DNA of 64,000 bases from Amborella trichopoda (GCF_000471905.2 NW_006500356.1:3271603-3335602); one strand, 5' to 3'; shown: positions 12,276 to 25,141, counted from the stretch's first letter. The notes: a model not told the origin generated them from the letters alone. Made by a program: numbers and translations.

Positions 12276-13261
12276 AGTTCTTTCGAATGTATTTATTCTA
12301 AATTTTACCATTTCTTATTTTGCTACTCATTCTTATAAATATCATCATTCTATAAATATGTTATTTTTTTACTGCCTAATGTTCTATCTCATAAAAGCAG
12401 GACTAATCTTACAAAAATTATCGCCTCCCATAAGGGCCTTATAGAAATGATCGTGACCCATAAAATATCACTAGTTTTACGAAAGTTATCATATGATCGC
12501 CTAATATTCCGTTCTCATAAAAACATAGCTGGTCTTGCAAAAATTATCGCGATAAATTAATATTATTGGGATTGTATTCAAGTTAACGTCACTCCCCGAA
12601 AATATCACAAGAAAAAAAACCAATAAACTGAAATTGTCGGTGATAATCGTGACGACGCTTGAGAGTGTGTCAACGTACCAAAATCTCGTCCTTCTCTAAA
12701 TAATGTAGAAAAGTGCATACAGACCATCTCCTTTCGGTAGAAGGAGGGCTCAATTGCTATTAACCCATTGATTTTCAATTGGGGGATGGGAGTGACCAAT
12801 TTATTAGGCACATAGTCAAAAGTACAATCATTAATTTTATATTTGATGGCTCAGATTAATTGTGACATCTTTCTAGAGAAAGTAAATACTCTCATTTAAT
12901 TAAATAGGGTTATTATGAGACTATTTACTTTTGATGCAAAAGTTACGATCATTCTTAGCCAGTAGATATGATATTTAATGGATCAAAATGCGTCACAACA
13001 TTTGCAAAATCTTGATTCTACTATTGTGCATTGTTAATGTCACATTCCCAAACACTGGATGTTATATCTAACAATCAATAGTAATCGTGACTACCTTGTA
13101 CTAAAAAGAAGGGATCTCATTGCATACATTTCCTTTTATAAAGGTCTTTTAAATATTTGGTAGCAGACTCCGATCTCATGATAAGTAACATCCAAATTTG
13201 GCTGAATTTAATTGAAAATTTATCAAAAAAAGTATTTAATTATATTTAGTTGATTGGAATA

Positions 13262-13608
13262 TGGAAAAGGTTTCTATAAGGCCGAAACTAACAATCAATT
13301 TAGGGCGTATTTCAAAAATTCACTAAAAAAGTTGTTTTGAGGCCCAAAAATCATCCTATTGATCATCTCGACCTCAAGATGTATGGACACAAGAAAAAAT
13401 GGATTTAAAGCCTTAAAAATAGTATATCTAGTAATACATATTTGAACGGTCAATTTTTGAAATTTTCATCATAGATTTGCTTAATCTACACTGCTTTTAA
13501 AGTTTTAAATTTTATAATTTCCAATAAAAATAAATTTTCAAGCCACCACAAAGATTTCTAGTATTGAAATTGTTTAGGGCCCCAGCTTATACAAACCACA
13601 CCCTTGGA
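13262..13608. repeat. R1 repeat family copy, decayed left end
   Basis: The right end TTGTTTAGGGCCCC..TATACAAACCACACCC and the interior (GTTGTTTTGAGGCCCAAAAATC, ATTGATCATCTCGACCTCAAGATG) match the copies at 27613-28447. The left end survives only as GGTTTCTATAAGGCC. It lies about 430 bp upstream of the MACPF gene start. Confidence 0.55.
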
Positions 13609-13896
13609 AAATTGGCTGCGCATTGCATCCAAAATTTCGAAGAAATTCAACAAAATGGCGTAGAAAACCTAGTATGCCTCTTTGTGGACGAAGTTTCGGT
13701 ATACTTCGGTTCCATCCCAAAGAAACGAAACCGAAATCCAAACCTCGTTTTAAAAATTCGCACGTATTTTTTACGTTATTTGGAAACAGTTGCCGTTTGA
13801 TCTCAAAATCCAAACCTCGTTTTTACGTTATTCGTAAGTGAGGGTGACGTCCAAAGTCGCTGAACCAGTGGCTGAACCCATTTCCATGGCCTCAAA

Positions 13897-14024
13897 AAAC
13901 CCTAGAACTTTCATATCTAATCTCATGTAACAAAACCCTAGCCCAAATTTCCAGCTCATCAGCAAAAAGCCTAGAAAACCCCTTTGTCTCTGCAACTCCT
14001 TTAAGAGTTGGGTAAAAAACCCTA
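13897..14024 (+). promoter_or_regulatory. Three telo-box motifs in NSL1 leader
   Basis: AAACCCTA occurs at 13897-13904, 13933-13940 and 14017-14024, all on the coding strand, the last ending 12 bases before the ATG. This is the plant telo-box (interstitial telomere motif), known from 5' regions of many growth- and translation-related genes. Use here is inferred from position only. Confidence 0.55.
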
Positions 14025-14036
14025 GATTGGTCCGCA

Positions 14037-17000
14037 ATGGAGTTTCAGAGGTTTCCAATGGACCCTCAGATAGCTGGAGAGAAAGCAATCTGGGCCGTTG
14101 GTTCTGGCTTTGATCTAACTGATGATATTTGGTTGTCAAGATGCAAGCGTGGGCCTTCGGGATTGAGATTGATCAAGATTGAAGAAACCTTGGTTCGAGA
14201 TATTGATTTACCAGTGGGTGTTATAGTTTCGAATGTTCCTAAATCGATTACCTATGGCAAAGGAGAGAGGACAAGGTTTTCATCTGATGTTCTTTCTTTT
14301 CAGCAGGTAAAATTTCACTTTCATTACACATGCAGAATTTTTTACTTTTTGGTTTAACATATAGTAGTGGATTTTGATTGTCAATTTTGGATTTTTGTTT
14401 GACAATATGGGTTGAGTTGCTTTTATAAAGCAAGCTATTCCTTTCAAGTTCGGCCATTTAAACCAATTTCATATTACATAGTGAGTTGACATATGCGAGT
14501 GAATTTGGTTGTTGGGTTTAATTTTTTTCTTTTACTTTGTAATTATGGCATGATGTTGGAATTCTATTTTTAAAGCGTGCTATCAATGTGTTTATTCAAG
14601 TAAAATGATAAAGAGTAATGAGAAAATAAAAGCGTGTCTATGGGCAAGTCTTAATTTTTTTTAAAATTACACATTTATTAGTGGGTCAACTTTTATAAGT
14701 TTAGATTTTGGCATTTTGGCAACAAAGTCAGTTTCAGTTTAATCAGAATTACTTAGTTGTGCATGGCCTCAAGCGTTATAAGAAACTTGGTGAGGTTATC
14801 CAGAGAGTGTAACATTAGACACTTTGAATTGTAGATTGCCTTGAAAAGTTGGTTTGAATTAGCCAAGAGAAATTCATTGGGCCATCCACTGTATTTTATC
14901 GACAATTTACTAGGACCTGTATAATGTAAGTTATCTTCCCTCCTTTCCAATTTATTTCTATTCTACTTTCTACAATGGCATAGGTGAGCTTTTGTGCTTC
15001 ATGCTTGTGGGCATGCGTCATTTGAGATCCATGCCTTCAATCCCTCTTTTTATTGACGAGCCTATGGTCAGTATCTGTAGTATCAATGTGTGTTCAAATG
15101 GAAATTAGATAGATAAGGCCTATATGTTTGATTGTATTGAATGGAGTGGATATATCTATGGTGTTCATTCTTGTGCAGATCACCTATAACGACGACTAAC
15201 TGTACTTGAAGTTTACTGAAACTGGTTATCGTTTACTACACAATAAAGGTACATAGTATGTGATATATCTTTTCACTTTCTGGTTGTTGCTGCAGATGTC
15301 AGAGCATTTCAATCGTGATCTGTCTCTTTCGGGTAAAATTCCATCAGGTCTATTCAATGCTATGTTTGGTTTTCCAGGGTGTTGGCAGAAGGATGCAGCT
15401 GCTTCACAAATCCTTGCCTTTGATGGGTGGTTCATAACGTTCTACAGTGTTCAACTCACTAAATCACAGTTAACACTATGTGACCATGTTAAGCAACAAG
15501 TTCCATCGTCATGGGATCCTGCTGCTTTGGCTGAGTGAGATTCAAAACTTTGTTTTGTCCCAAATGTCTTTACAATTTTTTTCCATCACATGTGTTTGCA
15601 TTTTGTGCCTTTAAACAGATGATAAGCTTCGATAACAATGATGTGTGTCACATGCGTTTAGGAGAATGAGACATGCCAAATAACTAGACATGCAATTTGA
15701 TGCTCATGGCATGAATAAAAACAGAGGAAATCTGTGTTGACATGCATGTCTGGAAATTTCCTTTTATTTATTTATTTGAAGACATAATGTGTCTTCTATA
15801 TGGACATGTGAGGCATAGGACAAGTAAGAAATCGTGTCTGCTTCTCAATACAAATTTCTTCATTGTTAGTTATGCATGTCTGTTGACACTTATGGGTGCT
15901 CTTAGTGTTATTAGTTATTTTGGAATTGTGTGCGTTTGATTTAGACCCATATGTTTTATTTTTAAATTATTATTATTAAAAAAATGTTAGGGAAATTATT
16001 GGTTCGAACCCTCCACTAGATTGGGGTTTCATATAAAATCATCAGTTTGTTCCATTTCAAGAAGCATGGTGATCTAGGATTAAATTTTGTAGGTGCCATT
16101 CCAGTGTTTTAAAATGCAGGATGTGGCCCTGATGCGGTGGGGGGCCGATGCGGCCCGGATGCGGGTGCATCGTGATGATGCGGTCAATAAATGTAAAAAA
16201 ATTCTAAAAAATCTAAAAAAAAAGTTAATGCATAAAAAAATATATGAAGGTGATATATGTATTAGTAGGTATTTTAGTTTAATGATTAACTTCAAAACTA
16301 TTAGCTGTCCGAGATTCTGTATCCAGTTATCCACTATTCCCTGATAGAAACTAGAAACTTGAAACCAGCTTCATAAAGCATTCAACAATCAACAACCATA
16401 AGCACAAAGTTGCACCATAAGCACAACCATCAACAACTATAAGTACAAAATAGTGATATTACAAAATACAAACCAAAAGTCAAGCTCAAGAAGAGTTAAT
16501 AGTTAATAACTNNNNNNNNNNNNNNNNNNNNATAAAACAAGTCATCTTGAGAGTCGTCATGCGCATCATCATTATCATTCTCGACGGCCTCCATGTATTC
16601 TTCTTCATCGGTCTCCTTTGAGTCAGCTTCCTCCTCCTCGACCTTTAAAGCTAATGTGCGAGTTCGACTAGACCCAGCAACTCCTCTACTCCTTTGTGCT
16701 TTAGTGTTAGGTTGATCGTCTTCATTAGCCCCTGTTGCTAGCTCGACATCAAGCCATGTAATATCCTCACCCTCAAACACATGCTCTTGTCTTGGATCCA
16801 TGGTCCACTCACTTATGGAATCACCATCAACTTCATATAATTGAATAGGGTTGAGCTTCGTGCGATTTTCATACCTCTCCCTAAGCCGCTCGTTATACCG
16901 CACATAAACCATATCATTCTACTTTTTCTGCACCCACCTAGTTCTTTTTTTTGTATGGAGTTGTGGTAGAAATTTGAAATCAGATAAATTAGATTTTAGA

Positions 17001-20000
17001 TTAGAAATTGAAATTCAAGAAATAAGGATTAAGGAATAAGGAGTAAAGGACTTACATGCTCAAGTGCACTCCAATTGCGCTCACCATGTGAGATTCAACA
17101 CTCGAATAGCGAGATGTTCTAGATCTGGTGTCTCGCTTCCATATAATGCCCACCATGCAGCTGTATAATATTTTATAATTTAGAATATAGTTAAAAATTA
17201 AGGGTAGAAAATAAATAATGGAACTATACATAAATAAGAGACAAGTAAGATTATTTTTGGGCTTTTGGCCTTTACCTGGATCTGTAGTGTCCTTATTTCG
17301 AGTGGCAATATCTCTCCCAAAGTTTCTCAAGGCTAACTTGAACTTAATCAATTCATGGCTCTGGATCTCATCCTGGATATCTTTGTCTGACACCAACCTC
17401 TCCAGCACATTTAAGAATCCACCATTTATTACATGATCTGACTCAATGGATGGGTGCTTGTAGTGAAGAGATGGGTTTAGAAAGTAACCGGCTGAATGGA
17501 GGGGCCTGTGAAGCTGGGTATCCCATATCCTATCAATAATTTCAAGTATAGCTTTGCGCATATTTTCATCATCCTTTAAAACATCTTTTATTTCAGTTCT
17601 TGTCCTAGTCATTGTCTCATGTATGTAGCCCATGGTGGGCTTCGAATCACCATCAACCAGTCGAAGCACTCTCACTAAAGGGCGAGCCACCTCCAATGCA
17701 AGAATTATTTGACTCCAAAAAGATGTATTCAGAATAATTTTTTCAGCCTTTCTCCCATCCTTATGCTTTGACCATTTGATTTGACTCCATTGCTCTGAAG
17801 CAAACATGGTCCTCAAGGCACTTTTTTGCTTGGCTAGGTTTCGAAGAGTGAGAAATGACAAGGCAAATCTAGTGATACCCGGTCTCACTAATTCTCTCTT
17901 TTTTGTAAAAGACCTCATCATGCTTAGGACTATGGTTTGATTGTAAATAAATCCAACAACAAGCATAGCTCTTGAAGTCACCCCACTAAATAAAGATGTT
18001 GTACCATTTCCTTAAGCATAAGATTAACACAGTGAGCTGCGCAAGGAGTCCAAAACATATGCTTCATTTTCAAAGTCAAGATATGCTCAGCTGCAGCATA
18101 GTTGGCACCATTGTCAGTGATAATTTGTACCACATTTTGCTCCCCAACAAAATCGACAATCTCATCCAGCAAGCCACATAAGTATGTACCATCATGTGAC
18201 TTGTCTGATGCATCAATAGACTTAACAAAAAACGTACCTGTTGGGCAGTTAACCAAAAAATTAATGAATGCCCTTGATTTCCCATCGGACCAACCATCAC
18301 ACATAATAGTGGCCACATATTTCTGGCACCCTTCTCTCTGAGAAATCAAAATTTTATTCACATCAAATACGTCATCCTTCAACAAGGGCTCCCTAACCTC
18401 ATGTAGTGAAGGAGGAATAAGTCTTGGGCCACATTGCCCAATTGCTTGGACCATGCATGCAAAACTATCCAGAGTTATAGTATTAAAAGGAATGCCGGCC
18501 ATGTAAATAAACTTTGCAATCCACTTACATACTGACTTCCTTTGTTCTTTCTTATATTTATTTTCAATTATGGTTTGTTTTGTTTTTTTCTTTCTTGCCT
18601 GAACCACAATTTCGGGGCTAGGGGTGAAAAAATAATCCATTGGCCCCTTAGAGAGAGGTGTTCTTCTCTCAATACTACCACCAATATTTATAACCCTCTC
18701 TCTTGAAGTTGGAGTATGAGTACCTCTTTGCCTCATAGCAACTTCAGACATATCATCATGATCATCATCAACATCATAAAATAATTGCATATCATCACGT
18801 AATTCTTTTTTTTTTCTCATTATCTTTTTTCAATCTATCCAAATATTCTCTAATCTCCTTTTTTATATCATCTGTAGCTTGTGGGCATGCTCTTACATTC
18901 CCAGAAATTCTTGCTAAATGCTCTTTTTGTCAAAAAATACCACCCATATAAGTATTTCCACAGATCAAGCATATCACACAATTTATATCTTTCGGATTTT
19001 TTAGTTTAGCATATTTCCAAGCTGGATCCTTGTTATTAGAAGATTGAGAAGAAGACATTGCCCCAAAAATAAGTATAACAGTATTATTGTACAAGAAGGA
19101 ATAAAAGTTATCGACTCTGTAAACTATTGCTCGATTTCTTCACGGCCTCTGAAACCCCCAATTTCTTATCACAAATTCACCTTAACATCCCCCAATCAAC
19201 AATCAAAGGCATCAAATAAACATCCAAGTATCAAACAACTACCAAATCAAAGATTTGGATGAAAAGAAAATTTCCGCCAAATTTGTTTTTCCCCTCGATT
19301 TGATGCAAAAAAAGCCACCAAAGTGGTTGGAAATCTTCGTTTAGGGGGTATAATAACCCCTCAAACAGTTTCCCTAAACTTTGGAAGTTCAAAAAGACCA
19401 TTTTGCCCCTCATCGATAATTTTTTCCGTGGAAAACAGATGCGGGCGATGTGGCCATGATGTGGGATGCGGCCATGATGCGGCTTGATGCGGCGCATATG
19501 CGGCCGCATCTGTCAAAAGCGCATATGCGCCAGTTTGCGATGCAGATGCGAGCGCATCCCACATGATGCGGCCGCATTTTAAAACACTGCGCCCTTCTGT
19601 AGAACATGATCCCTTTCTTGATATTTTACTCCCAAAACATACCCTTTTGAATATGTGAAGTCCAACTAAGATCAAAGACCTAACCAGTTGAAACTTTCTC
19701 TCGTCCTCTCATTCATTCTTTTTGAAGCCATCCTTTTCTCTCGTTCTCGCTGTCATGCTCTCACACTGCAATATATTTTCTCTGTCCAAACCTCTTTATT
19801 CTTTTTCGCATAAATCCATCAAGTTTCTACAACTGAGAAGGGGCTTGTATAATTCTTTACTAGGTTTCGCTCTCAAAACACTATTGGGATGGCAGTATGT
19901 GGGAGAAAGAGAGTAAGATCTTGTCTTGAAGAAGAAGGGGAGGGTTTTACAGTATGAGAGAGAGAATTTAGAGGGAGGGAGGGAAGGGAGATTTTATCAT

Positions 20001-22030
20001 GGGTTTTAATGGGGAGAAGGGAAGTGTTAGCCTGTGTGTGAGAGAGAAATTGGTGGGCCTTTTAACATTGAAAATGGATAGATGGATTTATCACTACAAA
20101 GGGGTTATTTATGGAGAAATAAAGGAAATAGTTTAGGTTTCTATGGAAGGGGTGGGCTGAAATTCTTTTATAACTACCTATGCCATGTGAAACAAATGAA
20201 AATCTGATTTTCTAGGGGGGTTTAAATTGATATTTTCCTTTATTTTTATCTATAATTGTATACTCACTTATGCATTGTACAGACTTGTATTGATGTGTTC
20301 CAACAAATTGGAAAAATATAACTATATAAGCGAGTGAGATTCATCGACTCCGACTCAGACATATATTCTTATATCATTGTCCTTGACTCCTTGTTTCATA
20401 GACATCTTAGTATTCTGCTTGATAAGTTTGCGAGGATATTTAGGAGCTTAGTGTCTTCACTCTGATTTTCTACTAAGACAATGTAGTAGGATTTGTTATT
20501 TGTTGAATACATAATTTTGTATTTATAACCTTAAGGGATACAAAATGTTGAGATATCTTAGTTGAACCCATGGAAGCTATCATAGAAAAAGATGCATGTT
20601 TGATAGGATTCTTTGTTGATTTAGTTGCAGTTAAAGAATACAAAGACTATGGTGTATGAGCTAGTTTTATGGAAAACTAGAGTTTTATTTCAATTTCTTG
20701 GTATATAAGAAAGAGGAAAAATAATGATAAAAGAGACTCCAAAGAAAGTTATACCTAAAAATGCTAGAAACTATTGAGAGTAGTCAGTCTGCAGTCTAGA
20801 CGTGTCTGTCAGGACTGGGGGGATTCAATGTGCTCTGCACTGTATATTAAATTGACATTTTTATTACTTGTAAAAGCGAACCTCTGTATTTTGGTTAAGC
20901 ACAATTACTGAGGTGCTCATGGCGGAAAAGGTAATGTACTGAATGAGGGCTTTATATCATGTATCCACCTGCATCACCAGTTTTCCTTGTTTCAATCAAA
21001 TTTCCAGACATTGGCTTTTCTTGTAATGGCTATTTTTTTGAAGAAATAAAAATCTGGTTAAATTTTTTATATTCAATTGAGGAACACTCACTGTTCTTGT
21101 TTCCTTAATCATTGTTTTGCATTACACGTCCTGTACTGTTACATAGGAATTCTCTGTGCCATTGAAAATTGTGGAGTGAATGGTGGGTTTCAGAGAGGGT
21201 TCAGCCCTTGTGTCTCTTGTTGGTTTTGAACGTGTACTTAGCTTGCCCTAAATGGTATGGGATTTTTTTTTTTTCAGGTTTATTGAGAATTATGGTACTC
21301 ATGTTGTTGTGGGTGTAAAAATGGGAGGCAAGGATGTTGTTAGTATCAAACAGCAGCACAACTCTTCTCTCAAGTCAACCGAAGTGCAGAAAATACTGAA
21401 GAAATTAGCTGATGCAAGATTTTCTGATGTCATCCCTGATTCTGATAAGATATCAAGGCAGAAGGTGTGTAGATGTCAAAACTAATGATTTTTTCTAGTG
21501 AGTGTTAAAAGTAATAATCTTTAATGAATAAAAATATCCAAGCAGACTACCATAAAGTATGCTCTAAAAGGTGCTAGTTTAGCTGGGCGAATTAAATCTA
21601 TGCAGCCAGCTACAACCATCAGACAAAGCTACCTGGATTTCTGTTGGACAAAGGCTATGAGGCTTTGGTCCTTTTTGTGATTACATTATATGGACTGTTT
21701 TTCAGTGTAAGGCACAATTTTCTCCCATTTCTAGCCATCTATACCCTTATCAACATCCGCAGATGGAAAGGAAGTGTCTTCTAACAAATATAGATGATCT
21801 TTTCTTTTTCCAAAAAGAAACTGAGATTTTAACTGATACTTCCAGCATATATGTGCTTTTCTGAAAGATATTGTGCTTGTTTGAGGGCGTGCAGTTCTGT
21901 AGCATCTTTTGCAATTTTTTTCCCCCTCACGATAACATGAGGTCAACTTGTCTATTCATGTTATATTCCCTCATGTCTTTGGGTGCCTGTAATTTTGGAT
22001 GATGAACTGTGGGTGTCAACATTACATACT

Positions 22031-22074
<44 letters not shown>

Positions 22075-23072
22075 TATATGTATAACTTATCTTCAGTTGG
22101 TTTGTTCTCATTTCCAGGAGTCTCTACTAGGAAATCTGGAGTCTCACTTAATGTTCTCAAACTCTAAAAACAAAGTTGTGTCTCATTCTAAGAAAGAGGT
22201 ATTTTCTTTTACCATTTTTGGTTGGGTTTGACAAATATTATGGTTTGGAAATTGGTCTTCATTCAAAGGAAATAACAGATTGTACCTTCTATTATTTTGT
22301 TGCAGGAAATTGTAAGCATTTCCATTAGAAGGGGAGGAATTGATATAGGTCAAGGTCATACCCAATGGTTAGGCACAATTTCACAAGCACCTGATGTGAT
22401 ATCAATGTCATTGGTGCCAATAGCTTCTCTCTTGCATGGTATCTCAGGCAGTGGATTTCTCACTCATGCAGTAAACTTGTACCTTCGTTGTGAGTACAAA
22501 TACAGAGCTTAAATGGTATTTTATGCGGTATTTGGCTTTGTCCCTGTTAGTGTAGATAATCTCAGGAGAAAACACTTTAAAACACTCATGAGCAAATATC
22601 TATGGCATTCGCTCTTTACTCATCATTATCAAACGGTCACGATTGTCTGAAAGTGTTTGAATTTTAATAATTTTTCAACAAATCAGATTAACTTGAAATT
22701 TTGTGGATGTGTGCCTTAGTAAGGTGCACCTAAATAAAATATAAAAAATAATCTAATTAATAAAAATGGCCAAATTACCCCAATGAATATTTTAGAAGTA
22801 TTTTTGTAATTTTATTTTTTGAGAATTATTTATTATCAAATATTTTTATTTGGGTGAAAATTGGTTAGTTGTATTCACGCTCCAAATTTTAGATGAATCT
22901 GATTTACAAAAAATTATTAAAATTCAAATGCTATTAGGCAACGAATGATGGATTTTGGATAGTGACGAGCTATGAGCGAAATACTGTAAAAATTCCCTCA
23001 TGAGTGTTTGCAAGTGTTTTCCTATGTGTATGTATATGTGGACAAACATACATACACACAAATAGCGCGCGT

Positions 23073-23123
<51 letters not shown>

Positions 23124-25141
23124 CACATTCAGTTGAGGCTAGCTTTTCTATTAAAGTTGAGATTGTATCATATATTTCATCAGTTCCATTATTTTTTAGG
23201 GCGCGTTGGACACGTGCAAATTATGTGCGAGGAAGGGAGTCTCCCATTTATTATGGAAGGCCTTGCTTTCATCATTTTTGATGGAAGGACAGCCTTCCAA
23301 AAAATGGGCTTGTTTTAACATTAAAAAAGAGGCGTGTTGAAGGTCGTAGAATGCCACCCTTCCAAACCTCCTTGCTATCAAATGTGGAAGTGGGATGTTC
23401 CACTCCCACTTACAAAAGCTCTCTGTTATCAAACGTGCCCGTATAGAGAAATACGGAATGGTTATGAGGAAATAGCATGGCATTCGTCCAAATGAACTGG
23501 AAATAAAAATGGAAAAAAACAAATAGTCCCATTGGAGCCATCATCATCTGATAAATCCATAGATGGTAATGGAGAAAGAGTGTGACCACCAGAACTGTAC
23601 ATGACATCAGTAGTGGTCCCACTCCGAGTAACATCCATCATTTCATTGGATAATGATGACCCAATTTGGTTATGATATTTCATTGTCCACTGGAATACAT
23701 TGTGCTTTCCCTCTCGAAAATTGCTAAGTAAGGATCAAACAAGCACACATACATGCATCTTTCTTTGTATTAATCAGTAGTATCAGGTGTTAGGAGGAAT
23801 TTCAAGTGCATTATTCATATGTTGATGAAATTTCAAGTACGCTGTTGATGAAATTGCTGATCCAACAATGAATTCAGATAAACCGCCCATTGAAGAACTC
23901 CGTTATTTCTTGGAGTTCCAGGTACCACGACAATGGGCTCCAACATTTGGAGAGCTCCCTCTTGGGCCTCAGTGCAGGCAGACCGGATTGCCACATCTCC
24001 AGTTCTCCTTTATGGGTCCCAAGCTTTTTGTCAATACCATGAATGTGAGTACCTCATGCTCATTTGCTTGTGAATAGGTTTCTTCATCAGTTTAATTTGT
24101 AATGGAGTTGTAAGGTATTTGCAGAAATCTGTTTCTTTAATAGATTGTGTTACATGTTCTATAGAGAAATGGAAACCATGAGCCTGAAATTGGTAATGGT
24201 GAAATGGTCCTGTAACCCTCCACTGTAATAATTATGCCACAAAAGATCAAGGGAGAACATAGTGGGAGGTCTCTGTTATACTCTAGTGCATTGGCTGTTT
24301 TACCCTGTGTGATTTCTTGTGCGCCCTTGCTAAGCACTTTCAGAAGTTCTCTCTTCCTCTCTACACACATGCACAAGTCATATGAACAAATGCAGGTGAA
24401 ATAACAAAACTGTTCGGTGTCATTTTTCACAGACTGATCTCTCTCTCCTCCACACAAATCTTGTTCCATTCACAGGTCGATGTAGGAAAATTCCCGGTCA
24501 CTGGCATCCGCCTCTACCTCGAAGGAAGGAAGGGCAATCAACTTGCAATCCACCTCCAACATCTCTCCTCTCTCCCCAAAATCCTCCAAGTCTTTGATGA
24601 GCAGGCCCGCGAACCTGCCCCGCCCAAGCCCAATTACTTTGAACCCCTCAAATCCACCTGCTTTTCTCACATATACACTGCCCCCGTACAACATCAAGGT
24701 GGCCTCATCGATGATAATTCGGCTCCCATAGTCACGAGTGCACGATTAGAGGTGAGCCCAAAGAGGGCTCTATTCTTGAGATTGGGCTTCTCTGTTGTGG
24801 GTTCTGCTAAGATCCGACGGTCAGAATGGGAAGGGACCTCAATGGGTCCCCCTCAGAGATCAGGGGCTCTTTCGTCAATGTTGGGTCTGGGGCGCCTGGG
24901 TCCCTCTGAGAGGGTTGAGAAGGTGGAATTGAACTCGGCTGTGTTCCCGAGGGCACCACGAGGCCCAATGCAGACCTCGGGGGTTTTGAAGTTTGTGGAC
25001 GTTTCAGAGATGGTGAGGGGGCCGGAGAGCTTGCCGGGATATTGGGTGGTGAGTGGTGCTAAATTGTGTGTCGAGGGGGGGAGGATATCGATGCGGGTTA
25101 AGTACTCATTGTTGACGATAATGGAAGGGGAGGATACCTAA
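14037..25141 (+). CDS. NSL1: MACPF-domain protein, NSL1-like
   Basis: Seven exons join in frame: 14037-14306, 15296-15534, 21278-21464, 22118-22198, 22306-22489, 23878-24044, 24476-25141 (stop TAA). All introns are GT..AG, giving 597 residues, the usual size of plant MACPF proteins. The MACPF signature YGTHVVVGVKMGG lies at residues 175-187. Other family blocks are NVPKSI, SGKIPSGLFNAMF, WDPAALA, RRGG, PDVISMSLVPIASLL, YKPPIEEL, LEFQVPRQWAP, AIHLQHLSSLPKI and PGYWVVSGAKLCVE. Block by block it fits NSL1 better than CAD1 (for example RRGGIDIGQGHTQWL and the conserved C-terminus). In Arabidopsis, NSL1 and CAD1 restrain salicylic-acid-dependent cell death; whether the proteins form pores in plants is unsettled. 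The start follows three telo-boxes; a second Met is at codon 8. Intron 2 (5.7 kb) contains a hAT transposon and intron 5 a Tourist-like MITE. No lesion is seen. Confidence 0.9.
16496..19060 (-). pseudogene. hAT transposase (BED, DUF659, hATC) pseudogene
   Basis: Read on the minus strand from 19058: a BED-type zinc-finger region (DPAWKYAKLKNPKD, CVICLICG, EHLARISGNVRACP), then DUF659 with CDGWSDGKSRAFINFLVNCP, IITDNGANY and CAAHCVNLMLKEM (the family's catalytic-region motifs), then the helical part around 17978-17250. Next comes the dimerisation block WWALYGSETPDLEHLAIRVL at about 17160-17090, then an acidic C-terminal tail. Lesions seen: an in-frame TGA in the BED region (about 18930), a one-base shift in an oligo-A run (about 18820), a frame change at about 17980, a small deletion with shift before ERNWSALEH (about 17075), and TAG at about 16922. 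It cannot encode a full transposase. Confidence 0.85.
16512..16531. other. Assembly gap (20 N)
   Basis: Twenty consecutive N bases inside the hAT element, next to the acidic tail of its transposase. Confidence 0.99.
22034..22071. repeat. CT microsatellite
   Basis: About 19 uninterrupted CT units in intron 3 of the NSL1-like gene, 47 bases before the exon 4 acceptor, so it overlaps or adjoins its pyrimidine-rich acceptor region. Confidence 0.95.
23074..23122. repeat. Compound AC/AT microsatellite
   Basis: About 15 AC units followed by about 9 AT units in intron 5 of the NSL1-like gene. Confidence 0.95.
23199..23440. mobile_element. Tourist-like MITE, 242 bp, second copy
   Basis: Left end GGGCGCGTTGGACACG, right end on the other strand GGGCACGTTTGATAAC. 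The flanks are TTA and GTA (2 of 3 matching). Its reverse complement shares AAGTGGGAG..ATCCCACTTC, a TTTGATA word and a G/TTAATGTTAAAA-like stretch with 10488-10729, and has the same length. It lies in intron 5 of the NSL1-like gene. Confidence 0.7.

Larger units (their letters stand above)
7744..14036. other. Intergenic region rich in small DNA elements
   Basis: No gene was recognised. It contains the 53-bp tandem repeat, a long-inverted-repeat element (9093-10051), an R1-family copy (from 10129), a Tourist-like MITE (10488-10729), a TAGGGTGGC-ended GC-rich element (11952-12275), another R1 copy (13262-13608) and the leader of the MACPF gene with three telo-boxes. The stretches between (8000-9050, 10730-11950, 12280-13260) show nothing I can name. 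Confidence 0.6.
16102..19589 (-). mobile_element. BED-type hAT DNA transposon, decayed
   Basis: The ends are an exact 16-bp inverted repeat: CAGTGTTTTAAAATGC at 16102 and its complement ending at 19589. Flanking 8-mers TGCCATTC (16094-16101) and CGCCCTTC (19590-19597) agree at 6 of 8 bases, a worn hAT target duplication. Just inside each end lie four GATGCGG words in the same orientation, a likely subterminal transposase-binding array. It sits antisense in intron 2 of the NSL1-like gene. Twenty N bases (16512-16531) interrupt it near its transposase 3' end. Confidence 0.9.

Noticed and set aside
15990-16020. GGTTCGAACCCTCCAC resembling a tRNA T-arm
   Set aside because: No acceptor stem or anticodon arm can be drawn around it; likely an old SINE-like scrap at best. 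The similar piece near 43430-43640 was rejected for the same reason.
16496-19060. hAT transposase as a domesticated host gene
   Set aside because: Two internal stops, several frame changes and intact TIRs mark it as a decayed transposon.
24470-24731. ORFs in other frames and strand over NSL1 exon 7
   Set aside because: Shadows of the GC-rich terminal exon.
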